From Methylomarinum sp. Ch1-1 (GTDB taxonomy: Bacteria > Pseudomonadota > Gammaproteobacteria > Methylococcales > Methylomonadaceae), in assembly GCF_030717995.2 (NCBI RefSeq), contig NZ_CP157743.1, positions 558,001 through 622,000 of the forward strand: a stretch of 64,000 bases of DNA. The letters run 5' to 3'. A model generated the notes under the pieces. That model made no database searches and was not told the origin of the DNA. It saw only the letters and a program-made list of their open reading frames with translations. Position numbers and translations under genes: made by a program. Each line of letters starts with the position of its first letter. The first letter of the stretch is position 1. Positions 36,669 through 44,234 of this stretch are shown here, one piece after another.

Positions 36669-37838
36669 ATGGAAAATACCCTGGAACATTCCTTCAATCG
36701 GCCTTCTTATCTTAAACAGCGCACGGTTTTCGACCGGGTGTGGGCGGTGATCGTATTGTGCGGAGCGGTTTATACATTCAGCCGATATCACGGCCTGATG
36801 GACGGCTATGAAATCGCGATTCTGTCCGCCACCGCGCCGCTGCTGATCTGGCTGGGCTGGCGCTGGTCGGCGTTAAAAAACTTCAGCCTGATCATCGCCA
36901 TCTTCAGCCTGCTGGCGGTCTCCCGTTACGGCGCCGATTTGAACGCCGCCGAAAGCGATTTCTTGCTCAAATATCTGTTCGCCAGCCAGTCTGCGATCAT
37001 GTGGATGAGCGCCCTGTATGTGATGGCGACCGTCACCTATTTCGCCCATCTGTTTTCCGGGCGCGAATTTATCGGCAAGGTCGCCGCCGGCATGACCTGG
37101 TCGGCGACGACGATGGGCATGGTCGGACTGATGGTCAGATGGCGTGAATCTTATCTGATGGGCGTCGATATCGGCCATATCCCGGTTAGCAATCTCTACG
37201 AAGTGTTCATCCTATTCGCGATCATCACCGCCCTGCTCTACCTACACTATGAGCAGCATTACAAGACCCGCTCTCTGGGCGCGTTTGTGCTGTTGGTGAT
37301 CAGCGCCGCGGTCGGCTTTCTGCTCTGGTACACCTTTGACCGCCAGGCTCATCACATTCAGCCACTGGTGCCCGCCCTGAACAGTTACTGGATGAAGATT
37401 CATGTGCCGGCCAATTTCGTCGGTTACGGCGCGTTTTCGTTGGCCGCGATGATCGGGGTGGTCTTCATTATCAAATCCCATGCCGAGAGCAAAAATTCGG
37501 CCGGTTTCTTTTCATCCCGTCTCCCTGAGCTATCCTTACTGGAAGACCTGATGTATAAAGCCATCGCCTTGGGCTTCGCGTTTTTCACGCTGGCCACGAT
37601 CCTCGGCGCCTTGTGGGCCGCGGAAGCCTGGGGCGGTTACTGGTCCTGGGATCCCAAGGAAACCTGGGCGCTGATCGTATGGCTGAATTACGCGGCCTGG
37701 CTGCACATGCGCCTGACCAAGGGCTGGAACGGCAGCACGATGGCCTGGTGGGCGATCATCGGCTTTTTCGTCACCCTGTTCGCCTTTCTTGGCGTCAATA
37801 TGTTTTTATCCGGATTACATTCTTATGGAGAACTTTAA
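36669..37838 (+). CDS. ccsA: Cytochrome c maturation protein CcsA/ResC (CcsB type)
   Basis: ATG at 36669 (MENTLEHSFNRPSYL); a TTG two codons earlier is possible. Neither has a strong ribosome site, perhaps because a repeat element lies just upstream. 389 residues with about eight membrane helices and the tryptophan-rich haem-binding WGGYWSWDPKETWAL near residue 320. It handles and attaches haem together with ResB. The stop is one base from the dsbA ATG (TAATATG). Confidence 0.94.
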   Translation: MENTLEHSFNRPSYLKQRTVFDRVWAVIVLCGAVYTFSRYHGLMDGYEIAILSATAPLLIWLGWRWSALKNFSLIIAIFSLLAVSRYGADLNAAESDFLLKYLFASQSAIMWMSALYVMATVTYFAHLFSGREFIGKVAAGMTWSATTMGMVGLMVRWRESYLMGVDIGHIPVSNLYEVFILFAIITALLYLHYEQHYKTRSLGAFVLLVISAAVGFLLWYTFDRQAHHIQPLVPALNSYWMKIHVPANFVGYGAFSLAAMIGVVFIIKSHAESKNSAGFFSSRLPELSLLEDLMYKAIALGFAFFTLATILGALWAAEAWGGYWSWDPKETWALIVWLNYAAWLHMRLTKGWNGSTMAWWAIIGFFVTLFAFLGVNMFLSGLHSYGEL

Positions 37839-37839
37839 T

Positions 37840-38445
37840 ATGTTTAACAAATCCCTGTTTTTCGTCCTGTTCGTTTTTTCCTCGCTGCTGAGCGCAGAGC
37901 CTTTGGGTTATGAAAAAATCACCCCTGCCCAGCCGACACAGAATCCCGACAAGGTCGAAGTGATCGAGTTTTTCTGGTACGGCTGCCCTCACTGCTACAG
38001 CTTCGAACCGACGCTGGCCGAATGGCTGAAAAACAAGCCGGATAACGTCGAGTTCATTCGCATTCCGGCGGTGTTCAGCAAGCTGTGGGGCGATCACGCC
38101 AAGGCCTATTTCACCGCCGAGGCGCTGGGCGTGGTCGATAAGGTCCATGCCGATCTGTTCGACGCCATTCAAAATAAAAAACAGGCGCTACGCAGCGAAG
38201 ATGACTTGGCCAAGTTTTTTGTCGAACACGGCGTCGATGAAACCGAGTTCCGCAACGCCTATAAATCCTTCCTGGTCGACGCCAAGCTGCGCCAGGCAGA
38301 ATCGATGCCGCCCCGCTACGGCGTCACCGGCGTGCCGGCCATCATCATCAACGGCAAATACAAAACCAACGGTCCGCTGGCCAAGTCCCAGAAAAACATG
38401 ATCAAGGTCATGAACGAGCTGATCGCGAAGGAATCCGAGCAGTAA
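37840..38445 (+). CDS. dsbA: Thiol:disulfide oxidoreductase DsbA-like
   Basis: Start at 37840 (MFNKSLFFVLFVFSSLLSAEP, quoted in part, is a signal peptide), with GGAG nine bases upstream inside the ccsA tail. 201 residues. FWYGCPHCYSFEP holds the CPHC redox pair near residue 48 and GVTGVPAII the cis-proline loop near 160. It forms disulfides in exported proteins, and its place behind resB/ccsA suggests a role with apocytochrome or haem lyase thiols. Confidence 0.93.
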   Translation: MFNKSLFFVLFVFSSLLSAEPLGYEKITPAQPTQNPDKVEVIEFFWYGCPHCYSFEPTLAEWLKNKPDNVEFIRIPAVFSKLWGDHAKAYFTAEALGVVDKVHADLFDAIQNKKQALRSEDDLAKFFVEHGVDETEFRNAYKSFLVDAKLRQAESMPPRYGVTGVPAIIINGKYKTNGPLAKSQKNMIKVMNELIAKESEQ

Positions 38446-38457
38446 TCCGCATCATTA

Positions 38458-38590
38458 CAGCGATTCCCAATTTGGATAACAAAGAGGGCTTGGGGTGTGT
38501 TTGGCGTGGATGTCGGCGGCAGGGATGCCGCCGTCAAGCCCCCAAGGATGGGTTCACGGCGTTCCTCGACAGACACACCCCAGGCCCTAA
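38458..38590. repeat. Family B repeat
   Basis: Blocks GGGCTTGGGGTGTGTTTGGC, GATGTCGGCGGCAGGGATGC, GGCGTTCCTCGACAGACACA in this order. The same order occurs at 50085-50225, inverted at 34209-34400, and as fragments near 30.2, 30.45 and 55.52 kb. Confidence 0.75.
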
Positions 38591-38700
38591 ACACCGCTTA
38601 AACCCTCAAGCTGGGATTTGTTGGCATTAATGGCGCATTGCGCGCCCTACGACAATGCGGTTGAATTTACTTAACCTCAGTTCGGGATATAAGAATCATA

Positions 38701-38835
38701 GTAACTGCTCGCCCCACTTATCGACCGCGGCAGGGCATGTAGGGTGGATAAGCCTGAAGGGCGCATCCACCAAAGATGCCGATCCGGTGGATGCGCTCCG
38801 CTTATCCACCCTACGAATGGGTGGTGAGTAGTTAC
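38701..38835. repeat. Family D MITE-like element
   Basis: 135 bp, bounded by GTAACTGCTCGCCCCACTTA and GGTGAGTAGTTAC, with the same inner arms as 36495-36628. Confidence 0.85.
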
Positions 38836-38993
38836 GAATCATATATTCCAAAGGGCTAAGACAGCTCTGGAAGAGCTAGCTGATACAGGCTGGTTTCTTA
38901 ACCCGAACTCAGGTTACTTACTTCGACTCCGGCTGGAAAGCCGGATATTCCGTGCCTGACTGCAGAAATCATTGACTCCATGACCCCGCCTCT

Positions 38994-40514
38994 ATGAGCT
39001 TGTTCAACCTGAATGACCCTAGCGATAAATGGGAAAAAAAATATTTTTCCCTGCTGGACGAACATGACGCATTGGAAAAATATTACCAGGACAACGAGGC
39101 GTTGCTGTGTAAGACCATCATACGCCTGTCTCTGGCCACCACCGGTTTCAGCGAGGAACTGGATCCTTACCTGACGCGCATCCGCAAACAATTGAAAAAC
39201 GGTTTAAAAACCGAAAAACTCAAACAGGAATTGGACGACTTCAGCAATGCGCTGATGACCTTCGATGAGTCGGCGACACGGCAACCCGATGATCAGCCGC
39301 GCTTATTGATCGAATTTCTAGGCCGTCATTTTCCCCGCCGACAAGACGAATTTGAGCGCATTTACCGGAAATTTCGCAATAATTCGGCAAATTCCCAGGA
39401 ACTGTTGTTGGCCCTGCACGAACTGGTTGACGAAGAACAATCGGTGGTCAGCGAAATTCATCAAGACGGCATCGACGACGAGGCGATCAGGACGCAACTG
39501 GTCGCGCTGCTGGACGCCGACGCAATTCCGGCGACGCTTACCGAACAGGCCGAACAACTGCAACTGCGTTTGCAAAACGAGACTGTTCCGGCGCCGGCCA
39601 TGTTGAGCGAATGCCTCGACCTGCTGACGCAAATGAAAGATTACTTTCGCTCGGAACAACAGAATATGGCGGAATTTCTATGTAAACTGGGCGCGCACTT
39701 GGAAGAGCTTGGCCAACACAGCGTCGGCGCTACGACGGCGTCTCAGCAAACCTTACAAAAAAGAAATGTGCTGGACCAGTCCGTTTCCCGGCAAATACTC
39801 GAGCTGCAACAAAATTCGGCGCAATCCACCCAACTGGAGGTATTGAAGCAATTGGTCGACTCCAAACTCTCCAGCATCGCCCGCCAATTACAGGATCACC
39901 AGCGCCAGGAACAACGCGAACACGAGCAACATAAACAGGCGATGCAGCAACTGACGGAAAAAATCAAGCGCCTGGAATTGAAATCCAACGAATTAAATAA
40001 CAAACTCAACCTCGCCCACAACCCAACGATTCGCGACCCGCTGACCGGATTGCCGAACCATCAAGCCTATCAGCAAAGACTGACACTGGAAATGGCCCGG
40101 CTACAGCAAGACCACACGCCATTGAGCCTGATCATCTGCGATATCGATCGCTTTAACAACATCATCGATAGCTATGGTCGCAAGGCCGGCGATAAAACCC
40201 TAAAGATCATCGCCCGTCTGTTGGCGGCAAATTGTCGGGAAACGGATTTCATCGCGCGTTACCAGGATGAAAAATTCTTGCTGTTATTGACCGATACCGA
40301 CGCACAAACGGCCTTGGCCATCGCGGAAAAATTACGCCGGCTGATAGCCGGCGCCGGCTTTAATTCCAGCGGCGACAAAATCGCCATCACCCTGTCCTGC
40401 GGCGTCTGTCAATTTACAATCTCTGACAGCGGTGATACTGTATTCAAGCGTGCCGCTGCCGCCTTGTCCAAGGCCAAAAAAGATGGCCGTAACCGATGCG
40501 TCCTCGCATCATGA
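38994..40514 (+). CDS. GGDEF-domain protein with degenerate active site
   Basis: 506 residues. Residues 1-330 are helical and end in a long coiled coil (about 285-345); no membrane segment is seen. The C-terminal domain has the GGDEF-family frame (DPLTGLPNHQAY at 348-359, ICDIDRFNNIIDSYGRKAGD at 381-400). However, the catalytic motif normally reading RYGGEEF is RYQDEKF at 422-428, so diguanylate cyclase activity is unlikely. It may be a GTP or c-di-GMP sensor, or a partner of the canonical paralogue 9 bp downstream. Confidence 0.9.
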   Translation: MSLFNLNDPSDKWEKKYFSLLDEHDALEKYYQDNEALLCKTIIRLSLATTGFSEELDPYLTRIRKQLKNGLKTEKLKQELDDFSNALMTFDESATRQPDDQPRLLIEFLGRHFPRRQDEFERIYRKFRNNSANSQELLLALHELVDEEQSVVSEIHQDGIDDEAIRTQLVALLDADAIPATLTEQAEQLQLRLQNETVPAPAMLSECLDLLTQMKDYFRSEQQNMAEFLCKLGAHLEELGQHSVGATTASQQTLQKRNVLDQSVSRQILELQQNSAQSTQLEVLKQLVDSKLSSIARQLQDHQRQEQREHEQHKQAMQQLTEKIKRLELKSNELNNKLNLAHNPTIRDPLTGLPNHQAYQQRLTLEMARLQQDHTPLSLIICDIDRFNNIIDSYGRKAGDKTLKIIARLLAANCRETDFIARYQDEKFLLLLTDTDAQTALAIAEKLRRLIAGAGFNSSGDKIAITLSCGVCQFTISDSGDTVFKRAAAALSKAKKDGRNRCVLAS

Positions 40515-40523
40515 CTTTCCTGA

Positions 40524-41828
40524 TTGATAGCGCAACCTGCCAACTTGAAATATATTGACGACAAACTGTTCTACAAGCTGATTGTTCAGTTCCTGGTCCT
40601 TTCCCAGGGTCAAAACCGACTACTCGATACACACATCAACGGACTCAGGCAGCAGTTAAAACAAGGCGCCAGTCTCGACGAACTGAAGGCGGACCTGCTG
40701 AGCCTGTCGAAGACGATCAATCATGTGTTGAAGCAGAAGCCGAAAACGCCTGCTCCGCCGGTCCCCGAGGATTGTCTGCAGAGGGAGCGATTTCTGAATC
40801 GCCTGGAAGAATTGCTGACCGGCATCAACATACCGGCTAAATTTCAGGCGCACGGCAAGATCATACGGCAAAAACTGAAAAGCAAACCCGACGACGAAGC
40901 CTTCGCCAGGCTGTTCAACGCCGCAGTCGCGCTGATTCTAGACATCAACCATCATGTGCATAACGAACAACAGGAAACGGAAAAATTCCTGGAGAGCATT
41001 TCCAATCAATTGAACCTGCTGGATCAGCAAACTCGTCTCGCCAGCGCCTCGAATCTAGCTTCTTTTTCCGAACGGGAATCGTTGAATGCCGCGATTAAGA
41101 GCCAGATCGATACGATCCAAGACAGCGCCTCGAATGCGCTGGATCTCAGCGCCTTGCAGAATAACATCACCCTGCATTTACAGAAGCTGACCGCACAATT
41201 TCAGCTGCACGAACGGGACGAAAATCATCGCTTGCAAGAAAGCCAAAAACAGCTGACTGAGATGTCGGAAAAGCTGCAGGCTTTGGAAACGGAAACGTCG
41301 ATTCTGCGCAACAATCTGAAACAGGCCCATGCCTTGGCCTTTCACGATCCGTTGACCGGGCTGCCCAACCGCCTCGCGTTTGACGAAAAAATCGATGCCG
41401 AGTTCAAGCATTGGAAACGCTATCAAAAACCGTTGACGCTGATCATCTGGGATATCGACCATTTCAAAAAGATCAATGACATCTATGGCCATAAGGCCGG
41501 CGACAAGGCGCTGGAGCTGGTCGCTCGATTGCTGCAACACCGTTGCCGGGAAACGGATTTCATCGCTCGCTACGGCGGCGAGGAATTCGTCATGTTGCTG
41601 CAAAACATCGACGCCGAACAATCGTTACAGATCGCCGAAAAAATCCGTCGTCTCATCGCCGAAACCGACTTTAACTACCATGGGGAACGAGTCGGCATGA
41701 CGATGTCTTGCGGCATCAGCGAATTCCTCGCCGGCGACCGGCAACATGAGGATGTTTTTGGCCGCGCCGACCAGGCGCTCTACCAATCGAAGGAAAACGG
41801 CCGCAACCGTTGCACGATCTATCGATGA
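40524..41828 (+). CDS. Diguanylate cyclase (GGDEF) with helical N-terminal sensor region
   Basis: 434 residues from a TTG at 40524; no ATG is available in frame nearby, and a TTG at 40545 is an alternative. The N-terminal helical domain resembles that of the upstream gene, and a coiled coil (about 235-270) leads into the GGDEF domain: DPLTGLPNRLAF, WDIDHFKKINDIYGHKAGD and RYGGEEF, all catalytic residues present. It should make c-di-GMP in the cytoplasm. The two genes are a tandem duplication that diverged. Confidence 0.92.
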   Translation: MIAQPANLKYIDDKLFYKLIVQFLVLSQGQNRLLDTHINGLRQQLKQGASLDELKADLLSLSKTINHVLKQKPKTPAPPVPEDCLQRERFLNRLEELLTGINIPAKFQAHGKIIRQKLKSKPDDEAFARLFNAAVALILDINHHVHNEQQETEKFLESISNQLNLLDQQTRLASASNLASFSERESLNAAIKSQIDTIQDSASNALDLSALQNNITLHLQKLTAQFQLHERDENHRLQESQKQLTEMSEKLQALETETSILRNNLKQAHALAFHDPLTGLPNRLAFDEKIDAEFKHWKRYQKPLTLIIWDIDHFKKINDIYGHKAGDKALELVARLLQHRCRETDFIARYGGEEFVMLLQNIDAEQSLQIAEKIRRLIAETDFNYHGERVGMTMSCGISEFLAGDRQHEDVFGRADQALYQSKENGRNRCTIYR

Positions 41829-41829
41829 C

Positions 41830-42378
41830 TCACCACATCAAGTCGTCGGGTATTTGATATTCGGCGTATTCATCGTCGACGGCTGGCTGCTCATCATCGC
41901 TAAAACGCACGATGACTGCCTCGGGCTGACGGGCGCCGATTTTATCGGCGACTTCGACGTCGACCACGTCATAAACGCTGTCCAGCCCGACGATGGCCAG
42001 TTTTCCGGCGCTGATCTTGTCGCGCAGCTCGGCGCTAATGTAAATGGTTTTAACTTTGTTATCGTCATTGAAATGATAGGCAACGCCATCATCGCCGGCC
42101 GCCTTGGGCAAGCGGTTCCGTTCAATCAGCTGCCTAACCTGGTTGACGAGCTGCTGTTTTTCCGCCTCTTTATTGCGCTGTTCATTCAGTAACCTGTCCT
42201 TTTCCGCCTGTCTGGCCTTATTTTCCTGGGCAAGCCGTTTGGCTTCATCGCTAGCTTCCACCTTGTTCTTGCGCTGTTTTTTACTCTGCTTACGCTTTTC
42301 CGCTCTCGCCTGCTTGGCCTTGGTCTCGTTGACCAAGCCCGCTTTCAGCAACTGATCCTGCAATGATTGATTCTTCAT
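41830..42378 (-). CDS. DUF2058 (YaiL-like) protein
   Basis: 182 residues. LQDQLLKAGLVNETKAKQAR at the N-terminus, a very basic Lys/Arg/Gln-rich helix (about 20-80) and the C-terminal folded part with YHFNDDNKVKTIYIS and KIGARQPEAVIV are diagnostic of DUF2058, a family of nucleoprotein/polynucleotide-associated regulators of unknown mechanism. The stop lies 1 bp from that of the convergent GGDEF gene. Confidence 0.9.
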   Translation of the reverse strand: MKNQSLQDQLLKAGLVNETKAKQARAEKRKQSKKQRKNKVEASDEAKRLAQENKARQAEKDRLLNEQRNKEAEKQQLVNQVRQLIERNRLPKAAGDDGVAYHFNDDNKVKTIYISAELRDKISAGKLAIVGLDSVYDVVDVEVADKIGARQPEAVIVRFSDDEQPAVDDEYAEYQIPDDLMW

Positions 42379-42504
42379 CTTTATGGTTACGATTGATTAC
42401 AGATTTATTGTAATTATTCAGCGTAGTTTTATCAGAGGGAGTAGGTTATTGATTTATCGGGCTGTCTGCAACAGGACGTTGCAGTCAGAGCTTACAGGGA
42501 AGTA

Positions 42505-42577
42505 TTCACCCAGCACCTAAATTAACGAAGATTATTAATCATAGCCAATAACCTAGGGTATTTAGGTGCTGGGTGAA
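42505..42577. repeat. 73-bp element with perfect 18-bp terminal inverted repeats (family F)
   Basis: TTCACCCAGCACCTAAAT at 42505-42522 and its exact inverse at 42560-42577 flank a 37-bp AT-rich centre. The same termini occur near 34273-34344, and single ends near 30.18 and 59.29 kb. Confidence 0.85.
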
Positions 42578-42770
42578 CGCGTCCCGAGAAATCAATGGCC
42601 TACTCCCTAAACCCTGAAAGATACTGAATAGTTACGGTTTATTTTACCTTGAAAGCGCCTCTCTACGCGATCCGGCAACCACATTTCCAACAATTGCCAG
42701 TTTGAGCATTTTTACTGTGTTTAACCTGAGTTCGGGTTAAACACAGCCGGTATCAGGTAGCTCTCTGGGC

Positions 42771-42794
42771 GGGGCGGGTTATTTAACCCGCCCC
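42771..42794. repeat. GC-rich palindrome (family A hairpin, loop ATTT)
   Basis: GGGGCGGGTT and AACCCGCCCC around ATTT, identical to the palindrome at 3527-3550, including flanking CTGGGC and AAACGTTTA. Confidence 0.85.
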
Positions 42795-43319
42795 AAACGT
42801 TTAGCTTACTCTAGTCACTGTTGAATCGTTCAGGACCTCGTTGACCTGCATTTCGCATAGCGACATGCGGCTACTTGCTTTTCGCTACGAGGGCGGCGGT
42901 CCTACGCCTTTACCTTTGTGGATGTGCTGAACAGCGTGAAGCGCATCAATAACGGATCAAGCGCAGCGGATCCACCATCGTAAGGCGGCTTCGCGAAGCA
43001 AGCCGCCAAAAAACGCCACCGGAGACAAAATTAGCCGTTGTGCGTTCCAAAGCCGGACGGAGTTTGCAACTCCGTCCGCAACCTTCCACCGATTGCCTAG
43101 CGGCGAATCCGCCCTACCTTGTTGTCCTGCCCCGTCCTGTAGCGTAGAACAAGCAACGCGGTTCCACGTTTCGGCATGGATTCTCATGGGTGTTTGGCGG
43201 ATCCGCTGCGCTTGATCCGCCCTACGGCTGCGACGCCAATGTAGGGCGGTGCCGCCAAACACGGCGCGCGGAGCAAAATTGGCCGTTACTCGTATCCAGG
43301 CGGATTGCCTGGCGGCGAA

Positions 43320-44234
43320 CTACGGGCTTTCGCCGCAGTTGCCGTTGATATCGACCCATAATGCCCGCACCGCGTTTTCCCGCAGCCAACTTTCCCCCGC
43401 CGTTGCCTTCAACATCGCTATCGTGCTGAGACTGCCGGCCACCAGGCAATGCTCCGCGATCACCGTCACCGAGGCCAGGCCGCTGACCGGCCAGCCGCTG
43501 CGAGGATCCAGTATATGACTGTAATAACGATCGCCGATGCGGATGCAGCGTTCATAATCGCCGCTGCTGCTTACCGCGCCGCTTTCCAGCCGGATATGGC
43601 TATAATGCCGGTTTTTATCGCGGGGATGGCGTATGCCGACCGACCAGGGCGAACCGTCCGGATGCGGCCCGATGATGCGTATATCCCCACCCAGATTGAT
43701 CAGGCCATGGCCGATGCCGGCCTGCTGGCAAATGACGGCGCACTGGTCGGCCGCGTATTCCTTGACGATGCCGCCAAAATCCAGTTCCATGCCCGGCCGG
43801 GAAAATGATAACAGCGGCGCCCGCCAGCTTAGCTTGTCCCACCCGATCCTTGGCAATAACGCCTCTATCCGGCTTTGTTCGGGCAAACCGGCGCTGCCGA
43901 AATCCCAGGCTACGCGCAAGATGCCGGAACTGATATCAAACAAGCCGTCGCTGTTTAAATAACAGGCCTCGGCATAATTCAACAACCCCGCCGTTTCTTC
44001 ATCGACCTCGATGCTGGCGCCGGCTTTGGCGGCCCGATTGATGGCAGACAACCGGTTGTCGTCAAGATAACGCGAGTAGCGTCGTTCCAGCCTCTTTACG
44101 GTTTGAATAGCCTGCGCTGCGACGCGTTGCGCGTGTTTTGGCTCATGCGCATAAAGCTTGATTTCGCAGCGAGAACCCATCGCGTTAAACGGCACAACAA
44201 AATAATCGAACATCGAATTTTTTTCGCTCACCAC
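43320..44234 (-). CDS. apbE: ApbE-like FAD:protein FMN transferase without signal peptide
   Basis: 304 residues from a GTG at 44234 that overlaps the upstream stop; the ATG at 44213 (MFDYFVVPFNAMGS) is an alternative. LDFGGIVKEYAAD at 151-163, LINLGGDIRIIGPHPDGSPWSVGIRHPRD near 178-206 and SHILDPRSGWPV at 239-250 are ApbE blocks. ApbE transfers FMN from FAD to Thr/Ser of secreted or membrane proteins. Two oddities: there is no signal peptide or lipobox, whereas standard ApbE is a periplasmic lipoprotein; and the usual metal-ligand motif ADALST reads AGSLST (266-271), losing Asp. Last gene of the leftward arm of the Fur-box locus. Confidence 0.88.
   Translation of the reverse strand: MVSEKNSMFDYFVVPFNAMGSRCEIKLYAHEPKHAQRVAAQAIQTVKRLERRYSRYLDDNRLSAINRAAKAGASIEVDEETAGLLNYAEACYLNSDGLFDISSGILRVAWDFGSAGLPEQSRIEALLPRIGWDKLSWRAPLLSFSRPGMELDFGGIVKEYAADQCAVICQQAGIGHGLINLGGDIRIIGPHPDGSPWSVGIRHPRDKNRHYSHIRLESGAVSSSGDYERCIRIGDRYYSHILDPRSGWPVSGLASVTVIAEHCLVAGSLSTIAMLKATAGESWLRENAVRALWVDINGNCGESP

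Larger units (their letters stand above)
38446..38993. other. Repeat-bearing spacer between dsbA and the GGDEF pair
   Basis: About 550 bp with a family B repeat (38458-38590) and a family D element (38701-38835). The remaining 38840-38990 is unique and should hold the promoter of the GGDEF pair. No gene seen. Confidence 0.65.
42379..43319. other. Repeat field before apbE
   Basis: About 940 bp between the divergently facing ends of DUF2058 and apbE. It contains a terminal-inverted-repeat element (42505-42577), a family A hairpin (42771-42794) and two family C blocks (about 42.95-43.10 and 43.20-43.32 kb). No gene seen. Confidence 0.7.
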
